Program-made: the position numbers and the translations under genes
From: Plebeiibacterium sediminum
Lineage (GTDB): Bacteria; Bacteroidota; Bacteroidia; Bacteroidales; Marinilabiliaceae
DNA: 64,000 bases
Direction: 5' to 3'
Assembly (NCBI RefSeq): GCF_026013605.1
Contig: NZ_JAPDPJ010000010.1
Span: forward strand, 50,356 to 114,355
The notes under the pieces: model-generated
The model's database searches: none
Told to the model about the DNA's origin: nothing
What the model saw: the letters and a program-made list of their open reading frames with translations, nothing else
Part shown: piece after piece, positions 1 through 8,652 of the stretch
How the letters are laid out: every line of letters begins with the position of its first letter
How positions within the stretch are numbered: the stretch's first letter is position 1

Positions 1-936
1 GATAAATAAATCTGAACTCATTAATCGTAAATCAGAAACCATTTTTTCTAAATTTACTGCATGTGACTTTAGCGTTGCATGTACCTCGACAAAGGTATCC
101 AGGTTTGCTGTTGTATCCGATAAGTTTTCGGAACGGGTAATTGGAAGCCCGGTTAATCTTTGCAACTGATTCACAACCTCCATAATAAAATAGGACGGGA
201 TAGAAATTCCAGTTCCAATAGCTCCACCGCCTAAGTTTACTTCTTTAATTCTTTCAAAACATTTACTTACCCTCCACCAATCTCTGGAAAGTGCATTGTT
301 ATATGAGCTGAAAAGTTTGTCGTACGAAGATGGAACGGCAGACTGCATTTGCGTATATGCCTGTCTTAAATGATTTCTTGTTTTTGCTTCAACAGCCTCT
401 AATGATTGTAAAACTTCATTAATCAGTTCATCCAACTCTTTAAAAAGAGAAATTACTGCGACTTTTAATGCTGTTGGGATAACGTCATTTGTAGATTGAA
501 AAACATTAGCATGTTCAAATGGATCTACCATATTATAATTACCCGGTTGCTCATTTAATTTTACAAGCGAAACGTTGGTAATTATTTCATTGATATTAAG
601 ATTGATACTTGTACCTGCACCACCTTGTATTGCAGGTACAATAAAATGATCAAAGTGCTTTCCCTGGCTAACTTCAATTGCAGCCTCGTTCATTACCTCT
701 AGAATATCATCATTAATAAATGATATGTTTTTATCAGCGTATTTAGAAGAGGCCGCTTGCTTGAATTTTGTATAAGTTTCGTAACAAGCTTGCTTTACTA
801 TACCAATTGCTTTATACCACTCAATAAAAAACGATGTGTTGTCAGGAAAATTATTTTTTGCACGAACCGAATGAATACCGTAAAGAGCTTCTTTGGGGAT
901 TTCAACGGAACCTATAAAATCTTTTTCTGTACGCAT
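1..936 (-). CDS. Aspartate ammonia-lyase-like protein (fumarase/aspartase superfamily), 3' end outside window
   Basis: The reverse strand is open from an ATG at 936 to the left edge, giving the first 312 residues of a class II fumarase/aspartase. The start reads like this family: MRTEKDFIGSVEIPKEALYG followed by IHSVRA. Visible family motifs are GGAGTS followed by NLNINE (near residues 105-115), QSTNDVIPTA (near 150) and YTQMQSAVPS. The catalytic GSS-loop and C-terminal domain lie beyond the edge. The family eliminates ammonia from aspartate or water from malate; the sequence alone does not fix the substrate, though aspartase is the best guess. It begins 54 bases after a response regulator gene on the same strand and could be its last operon member. 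Confidence 0.8.
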   Translation of the reverse strand, partial: MRTEKDFIGSVEIPKEALYGIHSVRAKNNFPDNTSFFIEWYKAIGIVKQACYETYTKFKQAASSKYADKNISFINDDILEVMNEAAIEVSQGKHFDHFIVPAIQGGAGTSINLNINEIITNVSLVKLNEQPGNYNMVDPFEHANVFQSTNDVIPTALKVAVISLFKELDELINEVLQSLEAVEAKTRNHLRQAYTQMQSAVPSSYDKLFSSYNNALSRDWWRVSKCFERIKEVNLGGGAIGTGISIPSYFIMEVVNQLQRLTGLPITRSENLSDTTANLDTFVEVHATLKSHAVNLEKMVSDLRLMSSDLFI

Positions 937-990
937 TAGGCTAATCTTTTACGAGTGGTATTTATATTTTGCAAAAATAGTATAGCTTAT

Positions 991-2154
991 CTATTCCTGA
1001 GGATTTGCATACATCTTTACATCAGAAGATGTAATGTTTTCAGGACAAAGAATAATCAGTCGTTCAATAACATTTCTAAACTCACGGATATTTCCGGTCC
1101 AGTTAATTTTTTGAAGTTCCTCAATCGCTGTCTCATCAATGGTTTTACTTGCGATGCCCAAGTCTCTGCATATTTCAGTGTTAAAATGCTCTGTTAATAA
1201 AGGAATATCTTCCTTTCTGTCATTTAACGAGGGAACATGTATCAATATAACACTTAAACGGTGATATAAATCTTCTCTAAAGTTATTTTCTTTAATCTCT
1301 TCTTTCAGGTTTTTATTGGTTGCTGCTAAAACCCTTACATTAATCTTAATGTCTTTATCACTGCCAACTCTGCTGATTACATTTTCCTGTAGCGCACGTA
1401 AAACTTTTGCCTGGGCATTTAGGCTCATGTCGCCAATTTCATCAAGAAATATCGTTCCTCCATTGGCTTGTTCAAATTTACCTTTGCGTTGTTTATGAGC
1501 AGAAGTAAAAGCGCCTTTTTCATGACCAAATAATTCGCTTTCAATTAATTCGGATGGGATGGCTGCACAGTTTACTTCAACAAAAGGTTGTGAGGCTCTG
1601 TTGCTTTTTTCATGAAGCCACCGGGCAACCAACTCTTTACCTGTTCCATTTTGTCCTGTAATCAATACCCGGGCATCAGTTGGAGCAACTTTATCAATCA
1701 TTTCTTTTACATGATTAATAGGTTCTGATTCGCCCACCATTTCATAGGTTTTGCTGACCTTTCTTTTTAAAACTTTAGTTTCAACAACCAGGTCTTTACG
1801 TTCCTGTGCATTTTTAACAGTAACCAGTAATCGATTTAAATCAAGCGGTTTCTCTATGAAATCATATGCTCCTTTTTTTATGGCTTCAACAGCTGTGTCG
1901 ATGTTTCCGTGACCAGAAATCATGATAACAGGAATATCTGCATTTTTTTCAACAATTACGTCCAGTACTTCCATACCGTCCATATTGGGCATTTTGATAT
2001 CACATAATACTAAATCAAATTTATTCTTGTCAAACAGTTCTACTCCTTCTTCTCCGTTTTCAGCCAATAAAACTTCATGATTTTCGTATTCAAGAATATC
2101 CTTTAATGTGTTTCTTATGCTCTTTTGATCATCAATTACTAATATTTTTGCCAT
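991..2154 (-). CDS. Sigma-54-activator-like response regulator without DNA-binding domain
   Basis: 387 residues. Residues 1-120 are a receiver domain with the phospho-acceptor in CDIKMPNMDG (D52). Residues 138-370 are an NtrC-type AAA+ domain with Walker A GQNGTGKE (167-174) and Walker B GGTIFLDEIGD. The sigma-54 contact loop, usually GAFTGA, reads GAFTSA (214-219). The protein stops just after the AAA+ lid, so the usual Fis-type helix-turn-helix is missing; typical NtrC relatives are about 450 residues. It may act without specific DNA binding, or have another role. Two bases separate it from the upstream ppx-like gene, so the two are almost certainly cotranscribed. No partner kinase is nearby. 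Confidence 0.88.
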   Translation of the reverse strand: MAKILVIDDQKSIRNTLKDILEYENHEVLLAENGEEGVELFDKNKFDLVLCDIKMPNMDGMEVLDVIVEKNADIPVIMISGHGNIDTAVEAIKKGAYDFIEKPLDLNRLLVTVKNAQERKDLVVETKVLKRKVSKTYEMVGESEPINHVKEMIDKVAPTDARVLITGQNGTGKELVARWLHEKSNRASQPFVEVNCAAIPSELIESELFGHEKGAFTSAHKQRKGKFEQANGGTIFLDEIGDMSLNAQAKVLRALQENVISRVGSDKDIKINVRVLAATNKNLKEEIKENNFREDLYHRLSVILIHVPSLNDRKEDIPLLTEHFNTEICRDLGIASKTIDETAIEELQKINWTGNIREFRNVIERLIILCPENITSSDVKMYANPQE

Positions 2155-2156
2155 GC

Positions 2157-3089
2157 TTAAATCTTTTTGTTCAAAATCTGATAAATAGCGCCTTCTTTTA
2201 AAGCGTAATTACATTGAAAAACTTCCTTGATATTTAACTTTTCAATGGTGAATTTGATGAAAATAGAAGCAAGAACAATCATTTCAGCCCGATGAGATTC
2301 CATTTTTTTCATTTGCAAACGTTCTTCAAGAGTACTGGAAAGATACTTTTGGTGAAGCTTTTCAAATAGGTCCATCTCAATTTTATAGCTGGTTGTTTTG
2401 GACATGTCTAAGTGTGGATGTTCTTCAACTGCAATCATAGCTGCAATAGTATCAAATGAACCTGAAGATCCAACCAGACGATCAACTTTATGCTTTTTAA
2501 TTTCAGTAAAAAGTAGTTCTAATTCAGAGCTTATATAAGTTTCAAGTTTTGAAATCTCATCTGTTTTAATAGGTTGCGAAGGTTGAATTAAATCCAGCAT
2601 TCTTGCTGCTCCGATATTAAAGCTGTGTTTCCAAACAACTTCATTTTTATTAGCAATTATAAATTCAGTACTTCCACCTCCAATATCCATAATCAGAACA
2701 TTCTCTGCACCAATAGGAACAACCTGTTTAACCCCATCATAAATTAGTTCTGCTTCTTTATCACCTTGAATTACGTTTATATCCAGATTAAATTTTTCTT
2801 TTACCTGACTTACAAAAGTCTTGCCATTAGATGCAGAACGAATAGCTGAGGTTGCAAAGCATTTTATTTGATCCACATTAAATTGTGCAATCGTTTCTAA
2901 ATGTGTTTCTAATGCTTTGAATCCTCTTTCAAAAGCCTCGGGTGTAATTGTGTTATTATTGATCCCTCCTTTACCAATTTTGGCCGGATATTTGGTTTCA
3001 GAAAGAATGGTATAATTGTTATTTGCATTTACTTCTGCAATAAGTAAATTGAAGGTGTTGGTTCCTAAATCAATAATTGCTATCTGCAT
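2157..3089 (-). CDS. Ppx/GppA family phosphatase (exopolyphosphatase-like)
   Basis: 310 residues of the actin-like ASKHA fold. The N-terminal phosphate loop IIDLGTNTFNLLIAEV and the second loop VLIMDIGGGSTEFII match Ppx/GppA enzymes, which remove phosphate from polyphosphate or pppGpp. The length matches the short two-domain form; the C-terminal HD-like domain of E. coli Ppx is absent. It sits between an ABC exporter permease (14 bases upstream) and the response regulator (2 bases downstream) in a tight minus-strand series. Polyphosphate versus pppGpp specificity cannot be decided from sequence. Confidence 0.88.
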   Translation of the reverse strand: MQIAIIDLGTNTFNLLIAEVNANNNYTILSETKYPAKIGKGGINNNTITPEAFERGFKALETHLETIAQFNVDQIKCFATSAIRSASNGKTFVSQVKEKFNLDINVIQGDKEAELIYDGVKQVVPIGAENVLIMDIGGGSTEFIIANKNEVVWKHSFNIGAARMLDLIQPSQPIKTDEISKLETYISSELELLFTEIKKHKVDRLVGSSGSFDTIAAMIAVEEHPHLDMSKTTSYKIEMDLFEKLHQKYLSSTLEERLQMKKMESHRAEMIVLASIFIKFTIEKLNIKEVFQCNYALKEGAIYQILNKKI

Positions 3090-3103
3090 ATATTTTAAAT
3101 TTC

Positions 3104-4432
3104 TTATTTACCTGATTGAATAAACCATTTCCATACTTCTTTGTAACTTGACTTTTTACCATACATTAAAATCCCGGTACGATAAACTTTTCCTGCAAAC
3201 CAGGTAAGTACAATAAATGATAAGGTTAAAATTCCCATTGATAATATGATTTCCCAGGTAGGAACATCAAATGGAATACGCGACATCATTACAACCGGGG
3301 ATGTGAAAGGAATGATTGAAAACCAAAAAGCTACGCTTCCGTGTGGATTATTGAATGCCGCCATGGCAACATAAATGGATAATATTAATGGAAGAATGAT
3401 TGGTGTTACAAATTGCTGTGTATCTGTTTCATTGTCTACGGCTGAACCTACTGCTGCAAACAAAGTTGCATATACCAGATAACCTCCTATAAAATAGAAT
3501 ACAAATAAACCAATAATCCCAAATATGTTGGTGTCTGTAATTAATCCTATAATATTATTAAATTGAGCGGCGGTATCAGCAGCATCAGGGGCTGATTGCA
3601 TGCTCTGAGAGATTTCAATTCCCTGTGAAACCTGCTCTGGTGATGGGAAAATAAAACTTTGTAAAATAAATACCGCAATTAAGGATAATACAATCCACAA
3701 AGTAAATTGAGTAATCGCTACCAAACCGATACCAATAATCTTACCCATCATCAATTGAAAAGGTTTAACTGAGGAAATCATAACCTCAACAATACGATTG
3801 GTTTTTTCTTCAATAACACCTCTCATTACCTGAGTGCCGTATAATAGTAAAAACATATACAGAAGGAATGCTGCTGCTATGCCAATGATTATTGAAATCG
3901 CGGCACTACTTTGTTTCTCTTCTCCAGCTTCATTAAAACGAATTGTTTGCAGATTAACATTTACATTGTTGATCTCCTTTATTTTTTCATTGAGATCTTC
4001 TATCTGAAAACTAGCTAATTTTTTATCTCTTAAATAACTATTTATTTGATGTTTAATATTGTCTATGATGTTTATAGTTACTTGAGATTCTGAATACAAT
4101 TGGATGGCTGATTTGTTTTGTAATAGATCCTCATTGATAACCACCAAAGCGTCAAAACCTTCTTTAAGTAACTGCTGTTTTTCAAGAGAATCTCCTGAAT
4201 TTATGTATTCATATTTAATATGTTCTGTGCTTTTAAAGGTTGTACTGTATAAGCCTGAATAGTCCTCAATTGCAATAACTTTATCGTCAGTATTTTCCTG
4301 AGTATTAAGATAAGTGACAAGAGATATTATGCCGGCAAATAAAAGAGGACTTAATAATGTCATTATGATAAAGCTCTTTTTTCGAACCCGGCTTAGATAT
4401 TCTCTGTTTATGATGAGTAATATTTTATTCAT
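3104..4432 (-). CDS. ABC exporter permease, ABC-2/NatB type
   Basis: 442 residues. One membrane segment lies near the N-terminus (about residues 22-42), followed by a roughly 130-residue extracytoplasmic domain and then a C-terminal block of about five hydrophobic segments, the layout of NatB-like ABC-2 permeases. The conserved cytoplasmic stretch RGVIEEKTNRIVEVMISSVK before the second membrane segment is diagnostic. It begins 20 bases after the ATPase gene, with which it should form an exporter. In Bacteroidota this pair is often named for sodium extrusion, but the substrate is not evident here. Confidence 0.87.
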   Translation of the reverse strand: MNKILLIINREYLSRVRKKSFIIMTLLSPLLFAGIISLVTYLNTQENTDDKVIAIEDYSGLYSTTFKSTEHIKYEYINSGDSLEKQQLLKEGFDALVVINEDLLQNKSAIQLYSESQVTINIIDNIKHQINSYLRDKKLASFQIEDLNEKIKEINNVNVNLQTIRFNEAGEEKQSSAAISIIIGIAAAFLLYMFLLLYGTQVMRGVIEEKTNRIVEVMISSVKPFQLMMGKIIGIGLVAITQFTLWIVLSLIAVFILQSFIFPSPEQVSQGIEISQSMQSAPDAADTAAQFNNIIGLITDTNIFGIIGLFVFYFIGGYLVYATLFAAVGSAVDNETDTQQFVTPIILPLILSIYVAMAAFNNPHGSVAFWFSIIPFTSPVVMMSRIPFDVPTWEIILSMGILTLSFIVLTWFAGKVYRTGILMYGKKSSYKEVWKWFIQSGK

Positions 4433-4452
4433 GATGTTTGCTTAGATTGGTT

Positions 4453-5379
4453 TTATTGATTCTTGTTAGATAACTCAACTGCTTTAATGAAAACTTCATC
4501 CATCGCAGGTAAAATTTCATTTATTCCTGATATTTTAAAATCCTGAAGTAATAATGAAATCAGTTTATTGATGCTTTTATCTTCCTTTAAAAGGATAGTA
4601 GCATAATGATTTCTGTTTTTAACACCTAAGTCCTGAATGTCATATGAACCATTGAGTTTTTCTTTAAACAAGTTTATATCTCCATCAAATTCAATGGCTA
4701 CTTCATTGTTTTTATATTGTTGTTTAAGGTCATCAATATTTCCTTTAAGGATGGCTTTTGCTTTATTTACCAGGCATATATTATCACATACTGCCTCAAC
4801 AGAACTCATATTATGAGTTGAAAATATAATTGTTGCACCTTTTTCTTTGAGATTTAGGATCTCTTCTTTTAACAGGTTTGCATTAATAGGGTCAAATCCA
4901 CTAAATGGTTCATCAAATATTAACAATTCAGGTTCATGAAGTACAGTAACAATAAACTGAACCTTCTGTTGCATTCCTTTAGATAGCTCTTCCACCTTTT
5001 TATTCCACCATGCTCCAATTTCAAATTTCTCGAACCAATATTTTAATTTGTGATAAGCATCTTGTTTCGACAGACCTTTTAAACGAGCCAGGTAAATGGC
5101 TTGTTCACCTACCTTCATTTTTTTATACAAACCTCTCTCTTCCGGAAGATAGCCGATATTATATATGTCAGATGATTTAATGGGCCTGCCCTTAAAAAGA
5201 ATGGACCCTTCATCAGGCATGGTGATGTGGTTAATAATTCTGATGAATGTAGTTTTTCCTGCACCATTAGGACCTAATAAGCCTGTAATTTGGTTCTCAG
5301 GAATGTTGATGTCTACATGGTCAAGAGCAAGGTGATTGGCATATTTTTTAACCACCCCGGAAGCTTCAAGTAAGTTCAT
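4453..5379 (-). CDS. ABC transporter ATP-binding protein, NatA-like
   Basis: 308 residues. Walker A is GLLGPNGAGKTT (near 34-45), the signature motif is EELSKGMQQKVQF in place of LSGGQ, Walker B is LLIFDEPFSG and the switch histidine lies in IFSTHNM. The C-terminal 80 residues form the DUF4162-type extension common in exporters of this class. It is the first gene of the minus-strand series 5379 to 1; a TATTTTTG promoter box lies about 31 bases upstream. It pairs with the adjacent permease. Confidence 0.92.
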   Translation of the reverse strand: MNLLEASGVVKKYANHLALDHVDINIPENQITGLLGPNGAGKTTFIRIINHITMPDEGSILFKGRPIKSSDIYNIGYLPEERGLYKKMKVGEQAIYLARLKGLSKQDAYHKLKYWFEKFEIGAWWNKKVEELSKGMQQKVQFIVTVLHEPELLIFDEPFSGFDPINANLLKEEILNLKEKGATIIFSTHNMSSVEAVCDNICLVNKAKAILKGNIDDLKQQYKNNEVAIEFDGDINLFKEKLNGSYDIQDLGVKNRNHYATILLKEDKSINKLISLLLQDFKISGINEILPAMDEVFIKAVELSNKNQ

Positions 5380-5409
5380 GTTAGTATAGTAATGTTAAAA
5401 ATTTACACT

Positions 5410-5417
5410 CAAAAATA
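5410..5417 (-). promoter_or_regulatory. Candidate -7 promoter box of the ABC exporter operon
   Basis: On the reverse strand this reads TATTTTTG, a full match to the Bacteroidota -7 consensus TAnnTTTG, placing transcription start roughly 25 bases before the ATPase start codon. No clear TTTG is seen at the -33 position, so this is only moderately supported. Confidence 0.45.
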
Positions 5418-5518
5418 AGACAATAATTGTATTAACTCAGGTTTAACATAAATATTATTGAAAACTATACTATTTCTAGGTAATAATCAGGTTGAATTTA
5501 GTGAAGTAAAAATTACTA

Positions 5519-5935
5519 TTACATTGCTGTTTTTGCTCGTCGAATCAATGTAATACCGTATTCTTTTTCTATAAACAGGAAGTAATAATAGAGTTTATAG
5601 TTTAATTCCATGCCATAATCTATTGATTGTTCGTAATCAATTCTGGTTTGATAAAAGTCTCCGTATCTGATCGGGTTATCATGTCGGATACTCCATTCAG
5701 TTACATATTGATAATTCCAATTTTCATAATACTCCTGAGAATAAAACTCCATGGAAGGTTGCATAGCTAAAAAACTATCAAATTTAATATCGAAGATGAT
5801 CAAATCGTATTGTAAAGAATCTGATTCTGACTCTTCAATTTTAGGAAGAGAGGTTGTTTTTTCGGAGCTAACTTGTTTTGTTTGGCAAGAAACTAAAGTC
5901 AGTATTGTAATGGCAAGAAAAATAGAAGCTTTCAT
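5519..5935 (-). CDS. Small predicted lipoprotein of unknown function
   Basis: 138 residues from the ATG at 5935 (a GTG 24 bases upstream is possible but unneeded). MKASIFLAITILTLVSC is a lipoprotein signal peptide with lipobox LVSC, so the mature protein probably starts at Cys17 and is membrane-anchored. The mature part is acidic and then tyrosine-rich (EFYSQEYYENWNYQYVTEW, later ELNYKLYYYFLF). I recognise no family. It stands alone between the carA terminator and the ABC operon, with about 140 bases of AT-rich DNA downstream. Confidence 0.65.
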   Translation of the reverse strand: MKASIFLAITILTLVSCQTKQVSSEKTTSLPKIEESESDSLQYDLIIFDIKFDSFLAMQPSMEFYSQEYYENWNYQYVTEWSIRHDNPIRYGDFYQTRIDYEQSIDYGMELNYKLYYYFLFIEKEYGITLIRRAKTAM

Positions 5936-5993
5936 TTTTACATGGTTTTGGTTATACACATATAAAGTTAGTAAAATGAAAGCGATATGAAAT

Positions 5994-6022
5994 AAAAAAA
6001 GCTCTGGAAAAACCAGAGCTTT
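5994..6022 (-). terminator. Intrinsic terminator of carA
   Basis: A 10-bp perfect stem, AAAGCTCTGG (5998-6007) with CCAGAGCTTT (6013-6022), has a 5-base loop and a run of T on the reverse strand just after it. It lies 12 bases past the carA stop codon and oriented to end carA transcripts. Confidence 0.88.
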
Positions 6023-6033
6023 ATATGATATAA

Positions 6034-7137
6034 TTACTTTTTGTAATTTTCAATTAGTTGGATGAAATCATCAAACAGGAATTCAGTATCAGTTGGTCCA
6101 CTTGATGCTTCAGGGTGAAATTGTGTTGAGAAAAATGGTTTTGTTTTATGGTAAATTCCTTCGTTACTATTGTCATTTACATTAACAAATAAAGGAGCCC
6201 AATCATTTTTTAACGACTCATTATCCAGAGCAAAACCATGGTTCTGTGATGTAATGTGGCAATTATTTGTGCCAACCTTAATTACCGGGTGGTTATGTGC
6301 TCTGTGTCCATATTTAAGTTTATATGTACTTCCACCTGATGCAATTCCTAATAATTGGTTTCCTAAACAGATTCCAAAAATTGGTTTTCCTATTTCAATG
6401 GCTTTTTTAATGTTTTCAACAGTAGTCGCACAAACTTCCGGATTACCCGGACCATTTGATAACATGATTCCGTCATAATCTTCCTGAGTAAAATCGTAAT
6501 CCCAAGGTACAACAGTTACTGTAGTATCTCTTTTTAAAAGACAACGTAAAATATTGTATTTAGCACCTGTATCAACTAAAACAACTTTATGTTTTCCGTT
6601 ACCAAAAACCTTTTTTTCTTTAGTACTAACTTGAGCAACAAGATTATCAGTATTTGGATCGTATTGTTCAATATCTTCATCATCGATTAGGATTTTACCT
6701 AACATTGAACCTTTTTCTCTTAGAACTTTAGTTAAGGCTCTTGTATCGATATCAAAAATACCCGGAACTTCATTTTGAATCAACCATTCTCTTAATGAAT
6801 TTTTCGCATTCCAGTGGCTGTATTCAAAAGAGTAGTCTGAAATTATTAATCCTGAAATATGAATCTGATCTGATTCATAGAATAGAGGAATTCCATTTTC
6901 GTCTTTATCGTCTTTAGGAACTCCATAGTTTCCAATCAATGGATAGGTTGAAACTAGTATCTGACCTTTATATGATGGGTCAGTTAAACTTTCTGGATAA
7001 CCTGTCATGGCAGTATTGAAAACAACCTCTCCTGCAACAGATTTATGATATCCAAACGACTTTCCTTCAAAGATAGTTCCATCTTCGAGTACCAACTTAA
7101 TTCCTTTTACTTCAGGCATAATATCAAGATAATCCAT
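6034..7137 (-). CDS. carA: Carbamoyl phosphate synthase small (glutaminase) subunit
   Basis: 367 residues. The N-terminal CarA domain (LVLEDGTIFEGKSFGY, then FNTAMTGYPESLTDPSYKGQ) is followed by a class I glutamine amidotransferase with nucleophile Cys in GICLGNQLLG and His/Glu in QFHPEASSGP. It hydrolyses glutamine and passes ammonia to CarB for carbamoyl phosphate, feeding both arginine and pyrimidines. The first ATG is used; an in-frame ATG six codons later is also possible. carA is not adjacent to carB, which lies 16 kb to the right. A TAACTTTG promoter box and several ARG-box-like palindromes upstream suggest control by ArgR. Confidence 0.95.
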   Translation of the reverse strand: MDYLDIMPEVKGIKLVLEDGTIFEGKSFGYHKSVAGEVVFNTAMTGYPESLTDPSYKGQILVSTYPLIGNYGVPKDDKDENGIPLFYESDQIHISGLIISDYSFEYSHWNAKNSLREWLIQNEVPGIFDIDTRALTKVLREKGSMLGKILIDDEDIEQYDPNTDNLVAQVSTKEKKVFGNGKHKVVLVDTGAKYNILRCLLKRDTTVTVVPWDYDFTQEDYDGIMLSNGPGNPEVCATTVENIKKAIEIGKPIFGICLGNQLLGIASGGSTYKLKYGHRAHNHPVIKVGTNNCHITSQNHGFALDNESLKNDWAPLFVNVNDNSNEGIYHKTKPFFSTQFHPEASSGPTDTEFLFDDFIQLIENYKK

Positions 7138-7194
7138 TATTTAATGTGGATCAAAAATTAATATTTTAAAAATGTCCACTTATTAATTCGGGCG

Positions 7195-7202
7195 CAAAGT
7201 TA
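7195..7202 (-). promoter_or_regulatory. carA -7 promoter box
   Basis: The reverse strand reads TAACTTTG followed by CGCCC, a full match to TAnnTTTG, 58 bases before the carA start codon. The -33 position lacks TTTG and is instead occupied by a weak ARG-box-like sequence (7223-7236), consistent with a regulated promoter. Confidence 0.55.
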
Positions 7203-7222
7203 GTAAATATTTGTAATCCTGA

Positions 7223-7289
7223 CGAATAAATTTACACTTCAAATGAATAAATATTAAATAAATTTTCACGTTGTGAATAAATATGCATA
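7223..7289. promoter_or_regulatory. Candidate ArgR operators upstream of carA
   Basis: Compared with the known ArgR core TGAATwwwwATTCA, there are two 9-of-10 matches at 7244-7257 (TGAATAAATATTAA) and 7274-7287 (TGAATAAATATGCA), plus a weaker 7-of-10 match at 7223-7236. The first pair, 7223 and 7244, is 21 bp apart, the spacing of tandem ARG boxes in enterobacteria. The weak site overlaps the expected -33 region of the carA promoter. AT-richness raises the chance background, so this remains inference. Confidence 0.5.
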
Positions 7290-7503
7290 AAAATGAGGGT
7301 GTGAAGTAAAGTGTGTAGCTGTAATGGTCAGATAATTAGTGTGATAATGAGACTTAGATAGAGCTCTGTTTGGGTTGATTTATATTGATGTTTTTATGTA
7401 ATTTATAGATTATTATCATTTCAAGTTCTTAGCTATTTAATGGCTATTCTATAGTGTATGTGCTAACTTTAATAATTGAGTGTAACATTAGTAGATATTT
7501 TGA

Positions 7504-8577
7504 ATGTTAAGAATCACTTTTAAACATAAAATATTCTTTGTACTTGTTGGGGTGTTTATTCATTTTCAACTTGTTGGACAGTTATATACTGATACTCCAT
7601 GGTATGTTTCTTTTAATAGAATAGATGGTGATTTTCAGGTTCATACTGAAAAGCTGCAATATTTTAATGGCGTTAATCCGTATGGATTTGATATCGATGT
7701 AGGTAAATGGTTGTTGGCAAGTCAAATTAAAGAGCGATATGGGATTTACTCAAAGTGGGGAATGCAGATTAGTTATGCAAATTTTAATCATAAAGATTTA
7801 GGTTATACTGTTAATTCCGTAATGTTTATTGAGCCACTCATTAAAGCCAGAGGAAAATTGCGGGTTTCATTAAAAACAGGAGCTGGTGTTGGTTATGTCA
7901 GTAATCCTTATCATAAAACAGATAATCCTTTTAATAAGGCATATAGTACAAAGTTTGTTTTTCCAATGCAAGGGAGTTTAAATGCTTATTACTTTATTAA
8001 TAAACAGTTTGCAATACGTGCCTCTGGTTCATTCAGACATGTTTCAAACGGAGGGGTGAAGCAGCCAAATCTTGGAGTAAATTATATTGCGTATGGTTTG
8101 GGAGTAGAATATATTCTTCAAAAATATAATGTCAACCCGGTTAATACTATCAAGGCTAATAAGGAGAAGGAAAAAAGAACTGTTATACTTTTGGGTTATT
8201 CACAGAAAAGAGATACGCTGGCGATAGGAGCTGTTCATATCTTTAATATAATACTCAATAGAAGTTTTCAAATATCAAGAAATACGGCTATCGTGTTGGG
8301 AGGATTAGTCGAATATCAACATATTCAAGATGCAGAAGTAATAAATGAAAGATTGGGAATAGGACCTGTTATTGGAAATGAATTCTTTATCGGGGATATC
8401 CGCTTCGGACAGCAATTAGGAATTTATATATTAAAGCGAAACGATGCTCCAACATTGCTTTTTCAAAATTATTATCTAAGATATTTATTAAAGCAGAATT
8501 GGGTAATTGGTGCTGATTTAAAAGTGCATGGTATAGATGCCGATTATTTACTATTTCAATTAGGTTATGTGTTTTAA
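7504..8577 (+). CDS. PagL-like outer membrane lipid A acyl hydrolase (acyloxyacyl hydrolase family)
   Basis: 357 residues with a signal peptide (hydrophobic stretch about 8-27, ending LVGQ) and amphipathic beta-strand patterns expected for an outer membrane barrel. FRHVSNGGVKQPNLG (177-191) resembles the active site of PagL enzymes, where a His-x-Ser pair (here H179, S181) cleaves an ester-linked acyl chain from lipid A. The protein is about twice as long as Pseudomonas PagL: residues 1-220 cover the deacylase domain, and 225-357 look like a second barrel-like part. It stands alone on the plus strand and ends at a bidirectional terminator. Lipid A deacylation is inferred from the family. Confidence 0.72.
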   Translation: MLRITFKHKIFFVLVGVFIHFQLVGQLYTDTPWYVSFNRIDGDFQVHTEKLQYFNGVNPYGFDIDVGKWLLASQIKERYGIYSKWGMQISYANFNHKDLGYTVNSVMFIEPLIKARGKLRVSLKTGAGVGYVSNPYHKTDNPFNKAYSTKFVFPMQGSLNAYYFINKQFAIRASGSFRHVSNGGVKQPNLGVNYIAYGLGVEYILQKYNVNPVNTIKANKEKEKRTVILLGYSQKRDTLAIGAVHIFNIILNRSFQISRNTAIVLGGLVEYQHIQDAEVINERLGIGPVIGNEFFIGDIRFGQQLGIYILKRNDAPTLLFQNYYLRYLLKQNWVIGADLKVHGIDADYLLFQLGYVF

Positions 8578-8591
8578 ATAAAATAAAATAT

Positions 8592-8629
8592 AAAAGGCTG
8601 TCTGATGTTTCCCCCACAGACAGCCTTTT
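8592..8629. terminator. Bidirectional terminator between the PagL-like gene and gltA
   Basis: A perfect 13-bp stem, AAAAGGCTGTCTG (8592-8604) with CAGACAGCCTTTT (8617-8629), encloses a 12-base loop. T runs on both strands serve the two convergent genes. Confidence 0.9.
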
Positions 8630-8652
8630 CATTACCCAATCAACAAAAACAC

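Larger units (their letters stand above)
7138..7503. other. Intergenic region between carA and the PagL-like gene
   Basis: 366 bases between divergent genes. The carA-proximal 150 bases hold the carA promoter box and the ARG-box-like sites listed separately. The remaining 200 bases towards the plus-strand gene are AT-rich; I see no small gene, RNA or repeat there and no convincing plus-strand promoter. Confidence 0.6.

Noticed and set aside
757..1197. Plus-strand frames across the left-edge genes
   Set aside because: They lie antisense to the well-supported aspartase-like and response regulator genes and resemble no protein.
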